DNA from: Cacconaster sp045641345
GTDB taxonomy: Bacteria > Bacteroidota > Bacteroidia > Bacteroidales > UBA932
Direction: 5' to 3'
Assembly (NCBI GenBank): GCA_045641345.1
Contig: JAZUGR010000003.1
Location: forward strand, 1-29,588
DNA: 29,588 bases
The position numbers and the translations under genes are program-made. Shown here in pieces: positions 23,201-29,588 of the stretch. Position 1 is the stretch's first letter. Each line of letters opens with the position of its first letter. The notes below the pieces were generated by a model. The model had not been told where the DNA came from and ran no database searches. It saw only the letters and a program-made list of their open reading frames with translations.

Positions 23201-23403
23201 GGCTCCATATACACCTTGTCGGCTATGTTGGGGTCGGTCATTATGGTGGCAGGGTTGGAGTTTACAAGAATGACCTTGTACCCCTCCTCCTTGAGCGCAA
23301 GGCAGGCCTGGGTGCCGGCATAGTCGAATTCTGCGGCCTGACCTATCACGATGGGGCCGGAGCCGATGACCATCACTTTCTTGATATCTGTTCTTCTAGG
23401 CAT
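20212..23403 (-). CDS. carB: Carbamoyl-phosphate synthase large subunit
   Basis: Makes carbamoyl phosphate from bicarbonate, ammonia and two ATP, the first step. The 1063-aa protein has the full duplicated layout. The first carboxyphosphate half begins VMVIGSGPIVIGQAAEFDYAG with ATP-grasp RPAFTLGGTGGG. An oligomerisation region lies around residues 400-550. The second carbamate half begins ILVLGSGPIRIGQGVEFDY with RPSFVLGGRAMM. The C-terminal MGS-type regulatory domain (about 935-1063) has GFNIEATRGTAEFL and INTIDLN, and ends TLGISTIDAEYNG. All key regions look intact, in contrast to carA. It overlaps carA by 8 nt. Confidence 0.97.
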   Translation of the reverse strand: MPRRTDIKKVMVIGSGPIVIGQAAEFDYAGTQACLALKEEGYKVILVNSNPATIMTDPNIADKVYMEPLKLEYVAKIIRYERPDAIVPGLGGQTGLNLAVQLARKGVLEECGVEILGTSFEGIENAEDREKFKELCIKIGEPVIPSEICYSLDEGLAAAEKIGYPVILRPAFTLGGTGGGFADNEEELRTLMPNALSLSPVHQVLVEKSIKGYKEIEFEVMRDSRDTAIAICSMENIDPVGVHTGDSMVVAPAQTLTDKEYQLLRSSALKLIRALNIEGGCNVQFALDPLSFNYYIIEVNPRVSRSSALASKASGFPIARVTAKIAVGLTLDEIMIGATPACAEPAIDYVVTKVARFPFDKFSEASNELGTQMKATGEVMSIGRTLEESILKAMRSLEAGVCHIHSRKFDDWSEERLLKYICTPTDDRIHAIAQLLRLRIDLSKIYDRTKIDMLFLEKIYNIIRMERRLKEAPMDMGLLREAKRMGFGDKFIGQLWGRSEADMIRMRMDAGILPVYKMIDSCAGEYEADVPYYYSTYEDENESVVSPRKKILVLGSGPIRIGQGVEFDYSTVHAIWTIREEGYEAIIINNNPETVSTDYTISDKLYFEPLTVEDVMNVINLENPDGVIVTLGGQTAINLAGPLAEMGVRIIGTGIEAIDNAEDRKLFEQIMRRTGIPQPKARAVTNVEDGVEAASEIGYPVLVRPSFVLGGRAMMIVCNEEALRHYLHNAVEINENSPVLVDKYIMGRETEVDAICDGENVFIPAIMEHVERTGIHSGDSISVYPSFSLSDKVKQTIIDDTVKLGREIGIKGLYNIQYIVDSSDNVYVIEVNPRSSRTVPFISKSTGVAMAKIATRVMLGHSLPEQGITEVYFPERKRHFVKTPAFSFGKIKGIDTYLSPEMKSTGEAIGYDDSLNRALYKSLQASGMDIVNYGTLFATIADKDKEEALPLIRRFYNLGFNIEATRGTAEFLRCRGIRTRCRRKISEGSDDIAKSLRKGHVRYIINTIDLNQHSTHLDGYEIRRAAVENNVTTFTSLETVKVLLDVLEEITLGISTIDAEYNG

Positions 23404-24478
23404 TTTTATCTTCCTCCATCAGCTTTATGAATCTGTCGAAGATTCCGACGTTGTCGGTGGGGCCGGGGGCGGCTTCGGGCAGGAACTGCACGGAAAGTAT
23501 CTTGTCACGCCTGCATTCGAAGCCTACCACATAGCCTTCCGGAACCGTTGTGTGAGTGGCGCTCAGGGGAGTCCCGTCGATCGATTTGATGCAGAATGTC
23601 TGATTGAACACCCCGATGTTGATGCGCCCCGATACGAGGTCTCTCATCGGGTGGTCGCCGTGAAGCCCGCATGGCGTGCTCTCCACCGCGGCTCCGTATG
23701 AAAGGGCGAGCAGCTCGTGGGCGATTCCCACGCCGAGGATGGGATAGCGGCCCTTGAGGCTTTCTATAAGCTCCGCCACTTCGGGGACGTCGAACGGGCT
23801 GCCCGGACCGCAGGTGAAAAGGATTCCGTCGGGATTGAAGGCGCAGATGTCCCTGGCACTGGTGTTGAACGGAACGATGGTCACGTTGCAGAGGCGTTCG
23901 TTGAGGAGCCTGATGGTCGAGTGCTTGATGCCGCAATCGACTGCAACGACGTTGAACTTATGGTTGGGCGTGCGTGAGAACCATCTTTTCCTGCAGCTCA
24001 CCTTCGCCACGATGTCTTTTCGGTCCGGCGTCGCCGCTATGAGGGCAAGGGCCTCATCCGCGCTCAGGGAGGCATCGACTATGGCGCCGCGCATCTTGCC
24101 GCAACTGCGGATTGTCCTTGTGATCTTGCGGGTGTCCACTCCGCTTACGCAGGCTATTCCGCGGTCTTCAAGTTCCTCCTCGAGCGTCTTGGTGTAGCGG
24201 AAATTGCTCGGTGTGTCGCAGCATTCCCTAACTATCAGACCGGTGGGAGCCGGAGTCCTCGACTCGAAGTCTTCGTCGGTTATGCCGTAATTGCCTATCA
24301 GGGGATAAGTCATCACCACAATTTGCCCGGCGTAGGAAGGGTCCGACAGGATTTCCTGATACCCTACGACCGAAGTGTTGAAAATCACTTCACCCACGCA
24401 GTTCTCCCGGGAACCGAAACCGATTCCGCAGAATTCCTGCCCGTTTTCCAGCACGAGCTTCTTTTCAGGTCTTTTCAT
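23396..24478 (-). CDS. carA: Carbamoyl-phosphate synthase small subunit with degenerate glutaminase site
   Basis: Homologue of the glutaminase subunit that normally supplies ammonia to CarB. The N-terminal small-chain domain (residues 1-150; FNTSVVGYQEILSDPSYAGQ, GVDTRKITR) and the overall class I amidotransferase fold are clear, and 360 aa is a normal length. The active site is not: the usual LGICLGHQ reads LGVGIAHE (248-255), so the nucleophile Cys is Gly251 and the following Gln is Glu255. The usual QFHPEA reads QFLPEA, so the catalytic His is Leu333, while Glu335 remains. The QNH glutamine-binding segment is also altered (NQTFCIK). The frame is intact on both sides of each change, so it is not a pseudogene. 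It probably acts as a structural partner of an ammonia-using synthetase. Confidence 0.93.
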   Translation of the reverse strand: MKRPEKKLVLENGQEFCGIGFGSRENCVGEVIFNTSVVGYQEILSDPSYAGQIVVMTYPLIGNYGITDEDFESRTPAPTGLIVRECCDTPSNFRYTKTLEEELEDRGIACVSGVDTRKITRTIRSCGKMRGAIVDASLSADEALALIAATPDRKDIVAKVSCRKRWFSRTPNHKFNVVAVDCGIKHSTIRLLNERLCNVTIVPFNTSARDICAFNPDGILFTCGPGSPFDVPEVAELIESLKGRYPILGVGIAHELLALSYGAAVESTPCGLHGDHPMRDLVSGRINIGVFNQTFCIKSIDGTPLSATHTTVPEGYVVGFECRRDKILSVQFLPEAAPGPTDNVGIFDRFIKLMEEDKNA

Positions 24479-24486
24479 CTTTGTCC

Positions 24487-25752
24487 TTAATGCTTCGACC
24501 AGACTGTTTCCCCGCGCAGGATTGTCCTTACGACTTCTCCCTTGACCCTCCAGCCGTCGAACGGCGTGGCGCGGCCCTTCGAGAGGAAACCATTGCTGTC
24601 GATTATGAATTCTTTGTCAATGTCTATTATTGCAAGGTCGGCGCTGCTCCCCTCTGTCAGAGGTCCGCCGCCGATGCCGAATATTCTGCGCGGAGCGTCA
24701 CACATCGCATCGAGAAGCCTTTCGAGGCTCACTTTGCCTTTGAGGACGAGGGATGTGTAAAGCACCGGGAATGAAGTTTCGAGCCCCACTATGCCCATCG
24801 CGCTCCCCTGCAGGCCGAGGGATTTCTGCTGCGCCGTATGCGGAGCGTGGTCTGTCGCTATCACGTCGATCGTGCCGTCGGCGAGCCCTTCGATGAGGGC
24901 GTCGCGGTCGTCTGCGCTGCGCAGGGGCGGGTTCATCTTGAAGCGCCCGTCCTCCCGGAGGTCTCCCTCGCACAGCGCAAGATAATGGGGGCCTGTTTCG
25001 CAGGTTACATTCACTCCGGAGGCCTTGGCCTTCCTTATTATATCCACGCTCTCTTTGGTGGAGATGTGGCACACGTGGTAGCGGCAGCCGGTTTTCGCGC
25101 AGAGTTCGAGGTCCCTTGCTATCTGGCCCCATTCGCTCTGCGAGCAGATGCCCTTGTGACCGTGGGCTGCGCAGTAGGCGCCGTCGTGGACGTATCCTCC
25201 ATTCAGCAGGGAATTGTCTTCGCAGTGGGCGGCTATTATGCAGTTTTCCCTGGCGGCTGTCTCCATCGCCCTGAGCATCACCTCGCCGTTCTGCACTCCG
25301 CTTCCATCGTCTGAGAATGCCACGCAGCGCCCCTTGAGGGATGGCATATCCACGAGTTCGAGCCCCTTGCGGCCTTTGGTTATGGCGGCATACGGCAGGA
25401 CGTCAATCACTGCGGTGCGGTCGATTATATCCTGCTCGGTTGCCAGGGTGTCGGGACTGTCGGGGACAGGGTTGAGGTTGGGCATCGTGCACACCAGGGT
25501 GTATCCGCCGCGGGCGGCCGCCATCGATCCGGTGCGTATCGTTTCCTTTTCGGGGTATCCGGGTTCGCGGAAATGGACGTGAAGGTCTGCAAAACTCCGG
25601 GTTACTATGCAGCCCGAAGCATCCACCACCTCGCAGGCGGCGGATGAGGGGATGTCGCCGATATGCCCGATATGCCCGTCCCTGATGAGAATGTCGGCCC
25701 TCGCGGCCTTGCCGCCGCTTATGATAGTTCCGCCTTTGATTGCAATCTCCAT
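24487..25752 (-). CDS. pyrC: Dihydroorotase (type I)
   Basis: Cyclises carbamoyl aspartate to dihydroorotate, the third step. The 421-aa amidohydrolase has DLHVHFREPG with metal ligands His58 and His60, VAFSDDGSGV, AAHCEDNSL and YHVCHISTKES for further His ligands, and the catalytic ATDHAPHT motif. The C-terminal GGPLTEGSSADLAIIDID is the usual beta sandwich. It is the first structural gene of the operon, starting 9 nt downstream of the leader terminator's T-run, and is separated from carA by 8 nt. Confidence 0.96.
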   Translation of the reverse strand: MEIAIKGGTIISGGKAARADILIRDGHIGHIGDIPSSAACEVVDASGCIVTRSFADLHVHFREPGYPEKETIRTGSMAAARGGYTLVCTMPNLNPVPDSPDTLATEQDIIDRTAVIDVLPYAAITKGRKGLELVDMPSLKGRCVAFSDDGSGVQNGEVMLRAMETAARENCIIAAHCEDNSLLNGGYVHDGAYCAAHGHKGICSQSEWGQIARDLELCAKTGCRYHVCHISTKESVDIIRKAKASGVNVTCETGPHYLALCEGDLREDGRFKMNPPLRSADDRDALIEGLADGTIDVIATDHAPHTAQQKSLGLQGSAMGIVGLETSFPVLYTSLVLKGKVSLERLLDAMCDAPRRIFGIGGGPLTEGSSADLAIIDIDKEFIIDSNGFLSKGRATPFDGWRVKGEVVRTILRGETVWSKH

Positions 25753-25761
25753 AGTCCGGAC

Positions 25762-25789
25762 AAAAAAAAGACAGCCTTAAAAGCTGTCC
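25762..25789 (-). terminator. Attenuator (intrinsic terminator) in the pyr operon leader
   Basis: On the minus strand GACAGC (25788-25783), loop TTTTAAG and GCTGTC (25775-25770) are followed by eight T residues (25769-25762). It lies between the promoter box and pyrC. The stop codon TAA of the leader ORF is in the loop (25779-25777). A competing pairing is possible between CGGACA (25790-25785) and TGTCCG (25762-25757), just before the pyrC start codon. Confidence 0.85.
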
Positions 25790-25851
25790 GAAACAAATAA
25801 AAACAATGCGGCTGACCTGCTGAATATGTTCGTATGCGGTATCCGTTTCAT
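25777..25851 (-). CDS. pyr operon leader peptide, 24 aa
   Basis: Short ORF beginning MKRIPHTNIF and ending ALFLFVSDSF, wholly between the promoter box and the pyr attenuator. The ATG lies 15 nt after the -7 box. Codons 16-20 run through a U-rich tract (25806-25791, 13 of 16 are T) just before the terminator stem, and the stop codon is in the terminator loop. A ribosome that reached the stop would cover the 5' arm of the hairpin. This is the arrangement of the E. coli pyrBI leader, where the U-rich tract makes RNA polymerase pause when UTP is low. There is no clear Shine-Dalgarno, as is usual in Bacteroidota. Translation is inferred. Confidence 0.7.
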   Translation of the reverse strand: MKRIPHTNIFSRSAALFLFVSDSF

Positions 25852-25866
25852 TGCCTTTGGTTTCTG

Positions 25867-25874
25867 CAAATTTA
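25867..25874 (-). promoter_or_regulatory. -7 box of the pyr operon
   Basis: The minus strand reads TAAATTTG, matching TAnnTTTG. A start near 25860 would give an mRNA whose leader ORF begins after about 10 nt. The -33 position is poor (TTAC at 19 nt). Confidence 0.6.
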
Positions 25875-25918
25875 TGAATTATTCTTGAATGTTGTAACTT
25901 TTTTGTGCCCGACAGGCG

Positions 25919-27142
25919 TCAATCAGCCTGGCTGAAGACCTCTGCGAACTTGTCGAAGAATTCAGGGGCCTGCTTCTGGAGCAGGGAGTAGAAATCCCCG
26001 TCGGAAATTTCTCCGGCGCGCCATGCTGCGATGGCAGGCTTGGACTTCCCGGTGATGAAAGCCTCCACGAGGCGGGTCTTTTCGATCATGGCGGCGGTAT
26101 TTGCCACGTTGAACCACTCGAAGGGTTTTTCCTTGCCGCTGTCGTAGATGTATTTGTTGCGGATCGCCGTCGATGCGGCAACGAGGGTCGCCGGAGTCTT
26201 GGGCGCCCCGGTGAGGTATTCGGGGATGAAGCCCGAATTGACTATGAGCGGCACCGCCGGAGTGGTTATGGGCGAAGCGATATTGACCCACATCGCCACC
26301 CTCGAGGCGGGTTCCCCCTCAAGCGCGCTTTCGAACGATACTATGGTGTTCGTGCGGTTGCGCGTCACGAAATCGGAGCCACGGAAATATTCCTTGCCCT
26401 TTAGGTCGGCGAGGGAGTGCACCTTGCGCCCGGTGTGGCAGAAGGTGCGGGTAACTGCATCCATCAGGGAAACCGGGTCGAGGTCGAATTTGCCGTCGGC
26501 GGTACGTGGAAGGGATTTCATCACCTCGACCGTCGATTCGTACCTGATTTGTCCGTGACCGAGAGCCGAATCGCCTGCGAACGTGAAGTTGGTCATCACG
26601 CGGAATCCTTCGGGAGATGCCTTGGGGTCGTCGGCGTCGTATTTCACATAGCGGTCGCCTATGATTTCATACATTGCGGCATGGCCTTGCGCATCCAGGG
26701 CGGCTATGTGCGCCACGATAATCCTGCTCTTGAGCATCTCCTCGACCATCTGCTCGAACTCGGCAAGGTCGGCGCAGCTGCCGAGAGCCTTGAAGTTGAG
26801 TTTGCCTCCGGAGACTTTGTTCTTGGCCGAGTCGTAAGGGAAACCCTTGCCAGGAGTGAGGCTGGCAAGGCACAGGCCGGCGGTGTTGCTGCCCGAAACC
26901 ACTCCCTTGATTTCCTCCACCGTCTTGTCGAGATTGGCGGTCTGGCCGAAGAATTCGTATTTCGGGCCCTTGAATTGCTTCATGTCCGTGACACTGTCGC
27001 TGTCGCGCACCTTTATCATCAGTGCGCGGCCCGATGCGTTGTGGCGGCCCGATACTACGACTGCGGTGCAGGCGCAGGCCTCGATGCTGAAGCCTATGGC
27101 AAGCGCTGCAACCAGAATGAGGGATATGCTGAATCGTTTCAT
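25919..27142 (-). CDS. Secreted Ntn hydrolase, second C45/acyltransferase-like paralogue
   Basis: Exported amide hydrolase or acyltransferase of the same superfamily as the protein at 1208-2425. From the ATG at 27142 it is 407 aa. The signal peptide (residues 1-24, ending IEACA) is followed by C25-T-A-V-V-V-S, the presumed N-terminal nucleophile after cleavage, at exactly the same position as in the paralogue. RALMIKVRDSD matches the conserved Arg/Asp region, and SNTAGLCLASL and GHAAMYEI fit the fold. The longer frame to 27325 was rejected because it runs through the promoter. It lies just upstream of the pyr leader on the same strand. Substrate unknown. Confidence 0.75.
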   Translation of the reverse strand: MKRFSISLILVAALAIGFSIEACACTAVVVSGRHNASGRALMIKVRDSDSVTDMKQFKGPKYEFFGQTANLDKTVEEIKGVVSGSNTAGLCLASLTPGKGFPYDSAKNKVSGGKLNFKALGSCADLAEFEQMVEEMLKSRIIVAHIAALDAQGHAAMYEIIGDRYVKYDADDPKASPEGFRVMTNFTFAGDSALGHGQIRYESTVEVMKSLPRTADGKFDLDPVSLMDAVTRTFCHTGRKVHSLADLKGKEYFRGSDFVTRNRTNTIVSFESALEGEPASRVAMWVNIASPITTPAVPLIVNSGFIPEYLTGAPKTPATLVAASTAIRNKYIYDSGKEKPFEWFNVANTAAMIEKTRLVEAFITGKSKPAIAAWRAGEISDGDFYSLLQKQAPEFFDKFAEVFSQAD

Positions 27143-27172
27143 AGCTGAAATGTATTTGTGCAAAAAATCGGC

Positions 27173-27180
27173 CAAATATA
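27173..27180 (-). promoter_or_regulatory. -7 box for the second Ntn hydrolase
   Basis: The minus strand reads TATATTTG, 30 nt before the ATG at 27142. No good -33 element is seen. Confidence 0.5.
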
Positions 27181-27223
27181 GTGATTTTGTCATAAAATAA
27201 TGAGTTGATTGCACGATAATGAC

Positions 27224-27231
27224 TATTTTTG
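27224..27231 (+). promoter_or_regulatory. Possible -7 box next to the DUF819 gene start
   Basis: TATTTTTG matches TAnnTTTG and ends 5 nt before the ATG at 27237. If used, the transcript would start at or beside that ATG. A TTG at 27205-27207 is only 16 nt upstream, so the promoter is not certain. Confidence 0.35.
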
Positions 27232-27236
27232 CCACT

Positions 27237-28502
27237 ATGATTATAGCAATCGTTTTAGCCGTATTCTTCTGCGTCGCGCCGGCCGTCGTGCTGGTGTTGT
27301 GCAGGAAAGTCGCGTGGATAGGCAAACTCGGGCCTGTACTGGTCCTCTATATCCTCGGTGTGATTGTCGGCAATACCGACGACATTCTCGGGAGCCCTAT
27401 GCCGGAGCCCGTGGTCGGAATGCAGAAACTTCTCAGTTCCGCCACCGTGCCGTTTGCAATCCCTCTGATGCTGCTGGGCTGTTCATTCAGCAGAAAGGAC
27501 TGGCGCCGCTATGCGATGGTCCTCGTCACGGGGCTCGTCGCGGTGGTGACAGCCATAATATCGGGCTATTTCATCTTCCGCCATCCGATCGGTTCGGGTG
27601 CGATGGGGGAGGATGGAGCCGCCAAAATCGGCGGTCTGCTGGCGGGTTCCTACACGGGAGGAACCATAAATATGGCAGCCCTCAAAACGATGCTCGACGT
27701 CTCCGACAGCACCTACATCCTGCTCAACAGCTACGATATGTTGGTCGGCTTCCTCTATCTTGTGTTTCTGATGACGGTGGGCATAAGGATTTTCCGCCAT
27801 TTTCTCGACAGCCGGAGCAAAATCATCATCGACACCGTGACGGGCAAGGCCGACCGGGTCAGGAAAGCCGTCGCCGGATTCATAACCCGTCTGCTGCCCG
27901 AAAAGTACCGTGAAAAAGCGGAGAAGAAGTCTGACGGGGCAGGCAATCCTTACAGCGGGCTGGGCACGAAAAAGGGGATGTGCATCCTCGGCATCCTCGT
28001 TCTGCTGTCCCTGACCATCTGCGGCATATCGCTTCTTGTCGCAAGGCTCTTCCCAAGGATTCCGATGATGACCCTGTTCATTCTCTGCCTCACCACTCTG
28101 GGCATAGGCGCCTCGTTCATCCCCAGACTCAGGAGCCTGCCATACAGCTATGATGTGGGGATGTACGCCATCTACATATTCAGCATCGTGGTCGCATCGA
28201 TGGTTGATGTCAGGAATCTCGACATTGCCAGCGGTGCCGGAGCGTTGGGGTATCTTTTCTTCGTGGTGTTCGTCTCACTCGGGCTGCAGGCCCTGCTGTC
28301 GAAGGCCTTCCATATGGATGCCGATACCACGGTCATCGGCTCGGTGGCGCTGCTCTGCTCGCCCCCGTTCGTCCCTATGATTTCCGCAGCGATGCTCAAC
28401 CGCCGTGCCCTTACCGCCGGACTGGCCATAGGAATAGTCGGGTATGCCGTGGGCACCTATCTGGGATTCGGAATCTTCCGGCTTCTGTCGGTATTGTCTT
28501 AA
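27237..28502 (+). CDS. DUF819-family integral membrane protein
   Basis: A 421-aa inner-membrane protein with about ten hydrophobic segments. It shows the DUF819 (YjcL-like) hallmarks: a conserved LLAGSYTGGTINMAA motif in the middle (around residue 140), an early VPFAIPLMLLGCSF and the C-terminal CSPPFVPMISAAM. A polar stretch at about residues 200-240 divides the two membrane halves. It is probably a transporter, but the substrate is not known. The start at 27237 was chosen because a -7 box sits between it and the alternative in-frame ATG at 27219. It is followed after 18 nt by the dehydrogenase gene and is probably co-transcribed with it. Confidence 0.85.
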   Translation: MIIAIVLAVFFCVAPAVVLVLCRKVAWIGKLGPVLVLYILGVIVGNTDDILGSPMPEPVVGMQKLLSSATVPFAIPLMLLGCSFSRKDWRRYAMVLVTGLVAVVTAIISGYFIFRHPIGSGAMGEDGAAKIGGLLAGSYTGGTINMAALKTMLDVSDSTYILLNSYDMLVGFLYLVFLMTVGIRIFRHFLDSRSKIIIDTVTGKADRVRKAVAGFITRLLPEKYREKAEKKSDGAGNPYSGLGTKKGMCILGILVLLSLTICGISLLVARLFPRIPMMTLFILCLTTLGIGASFIPRLRSLPYSYDVGMYAIYIFSIVVASMVDVRNLDIASGAGALGYLFFVVFVSLGLQALLSKAFHMDADTTVIGSVALLCSPPFVPMISAAMLNRRALTAGLAIGIVGYAVGTYLGFGIFRLLSVLS

Positions 28503-28520
28503 ATCAAGTGTTCAACCGAT

Positions 28521-29342
28521 ATGGGCAAGGTCATACTCATAACAGGAGCAAGCAGCGGGATAGGTTTTGAAACTGCCTCGGCCCTCGCATCGCAGGGTTT
28601 CGCGGTTTATGCGGCGGCCCGCAGGATTCATCTTATGGAGCCCCTCAGGGAGCGCGGCGTGCATATCCTTGAGATGGACGTGACCGAGGAGGAGTCGATC
28701 CGCTCCGGCATAGATGCGATAATGAAGGCGGAGGGGCGCATAGACGTCCTTGTCAACAATGCCGGATACGGCTACTTCGGAGCCATAGAGACGGTGAGTA
28801 TGGAGGAGGCCCGCCGTCAGGTGGAGGTTAACGTATTCGGTCTTGCACGCCTCACCCAGCTGGTACTGCCGGTAATGAGATTGCAGGGAGCGGGACGTAT
28901 CATCAACGTGGCGTCGGTGGCCGGCAGAATGTGCCTCGCGTATGGCGGCTGGTATCACGTGTCGAAATATTCCGTCGAAGCATTCTCGGATGCCCTGCGG
29001 ATCGAGGCGAAGCCTTTCGGAATCGATGTGGTGCTCATAGAGCCCGGCGCCATACGCACCGACTGGGGCATAATAGCCGCCGACAATCTGGTGGCATCGT
29101 CCAAGGGCACCGTGTATGAAGAAAGCGCCGGGAGAGAGGCCCGGCTTATGTATTCAGCATATCGCTCCAAACTCCTTTCCGGCCCCGGTGCCGTAACCCG
29201 GACGATATGCCACGCCGTCAATGCAAGGCGCCCGCATTGCCGGTACAACCCCGGCCGCGGCGCCACTATGCTGCTCTTCTGGCACGCAGTTCTCCCAACC
29301 CGCCTGTGGGACGCCCTCAACCGCCTGATTGTAAGGATGTAG
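28521..29342 (+). CDS. Short-chain dehydrogenase/reductase (SDR)
   Basis: NAD(P)-dependent oxidoreductase of the classical SDR family, 273 aa. The cofactor motif TGASSGIG is at residues 8-15 and NNAGYGYFG follows. The catalytic Ser lies in NVASVAGRM and the Tyr-Lys pair in YHVSKYSVEAF. Post-catalytic EPGAIRTDWG is also present. The Arg after the first strand region (YAAARR) hints at NADPH preference. The substrate is unknown; the C-terminal half resembles SDRs acting on lipids or steroids only in a general way. It forms a two-gene unit with the DUF819 gene. Confidence 0.92.
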   Translation: MGKVILITGASSGIGFETASALASQGFAVYAAARRIHLMEPLRERGVHILEMDVTEEESIRSGIDAIMKAEGRIDVLVNNAGYGYFGAIETVSMEEARRQVEVNVFGLARLTQLVLPVMRLQGAGRIINVASVAGRMCLAYGGWYHVSKYSVEAFSDALRIEAKPFGIDVVLIEPGAIRTDWGIIAADNLVASSKGTVYEESAGREARLMYSAYRSKLLSGPGAVTRTICHAVNARRPHCRYNPGRGATMLLFWHAVLPTRLWDALNRLIVRM

Positions 29343-29414
29343 GGTGGGGAAGTGGAAAGGATGGTTGCTGGAATTCTTGTATGAACTGACCGGTCGGGAT
29401 AAGTGTCCACATAG

Positions 29415-29588
29415 CTACAGAGAAGCAATGAACTCATTCCACTTGGAAAGATCCAACGCCTCTCCTTCTCCTGTCATCGCCTCCTTCATCGCAGCAATGG
29501 TAATCTCGTTCGGCTCATCATAGGCCACAGCCATAAGAACCCTCTCAACATAATTATTGAGGCTCCTGTTCTCACGGCGGGCTTTCAC
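29415..29588 (-). CDS. C-terminal part of a probable antitoxin (5' end outside window)
   Basis: An open frame of 57 codons plus stop runs in from the right edge. It contains ARRENRSLNNYVERVL, which looks like the end of a ribbon-helix-helix DNA-binding unit, followed by YDEPNEITIAAMKEAMTGEG and a C-terminal WNEFIASL. This form is common in Bacteroidota type II antitoxins paired with RelE-like toxins. The toxin gene, if present, would normally follow; no frame for it is seen in the 70 bp between this stop and the SDR gene, so it may be elsewhere or absent. The call rests on a short fragment. Confidence 0.5.
   Translation of the reverse strand: MKARRENRSLNNYVERVLMAVAYDEPNEITIAAMKEAMTGEGEALDLSKWNEFIASL

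Noticed and set aside
23396..24478. carA as a frameshifted pseudogene
   Set aside because: The frame is continuous, the flanking family motifs are preserved on both sides of each lost residue, and the end overlaps carB normally.
25753..25874. A PyrR-binding attenuator instead of a leader-peptide attenuator
   Set aside because: I see no PyrR-type anti-antiterminator loop or large alternative stem. The in-frame ORF with U-rich codons and the in-hairpin stop fit the pyrBI type better.
29343..29414. A toxin gene next to the antitoxin fragment
   Set aside because: The 72 bp between the SDR gene and the antitoxin stop hold no coding frame of useful length, and no repeat or terminator is evident there.

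Overview
The window looks like chromosomal DNA of a Bacteroidota bacterium, most likely Bacteroidales, with fairly high GC. The evidence is a set of Bacteroides-type promoter boxes (TAnnTTTG at -7, several with TTTG 19-21 nt upstream), few Shine-Dalgarno sites, and families typical of that phylum: a DUF4493/DUF6359-like lipoprotein, a GxDLY-type SGNH hydrolase and a class 1B dihydroorotate dehydrogenase. No phage, IS element, CRISPR array or integrated element is visible.

Layout. 1-3.5 kb: a CobW-type metallochaperone GTPase running off the left edge, a secreted Ntn hydrolase and a lipoprotein. 3.6-5.4 kb: RNase P RNA, tRNA-Thr(CGT), a secreted SGNH hydrolase and tRNA-Lys(CTT). 5.4-9.8 kb: a VanX-like D-Ala-D-Ala dipeptidase in an operon with a PgpH-type c-di-AMP phosphodiesterase, overlapping tail to tail with apolipoprotein N-acyltransferase. 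9.8-12.9 kb: a LysE-family exporter followed at once by ClpC. 12.9-16.2 kb: a GNAT-like protein, a small secreted Ser/Ala-rich protein, a holin-like/YtxH gene pair and a DUF362-ferredoxin protein. 16.2-25.9 kb (minus strand): a tightly overlapped operon pyrC-carA-carB-pyrK-pyrD-pyrF-pyrE-pyrB carrying every step of de novo UMP synthesis. 25.9-29.6 kb: a second secreted Ntn hydrolase, a DUF819 membrane protein, a short-chain dehydrogenase and the 3' end of a probable antitoxin gene.

The pyrimidine operon is the most interesting part. Its leader has a promoter box, a 24-codon ORF with a U-rich stretch, and an intrinsic terminator whose loop contains the ORF's stop codon. This is the architecture of the UTP-sensing coupled attenuator of enterobacterial pyrBI. 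CarA, the glutaminase subunit, has lost its catalytic Cys (Gly251) and His (Leu333), so the synthetase may run on ammonia. PyrB ends in a zinc-finger tail matching the zinc domain of the regulatory chain PyrI, without PyrI's nucleotide-binding domain. Together these suggest a UMP pathway in which the usual allosteric and glutamine-channelling features are reduced and control is placed in a transcription attenuator. All of this is read from sequence only.
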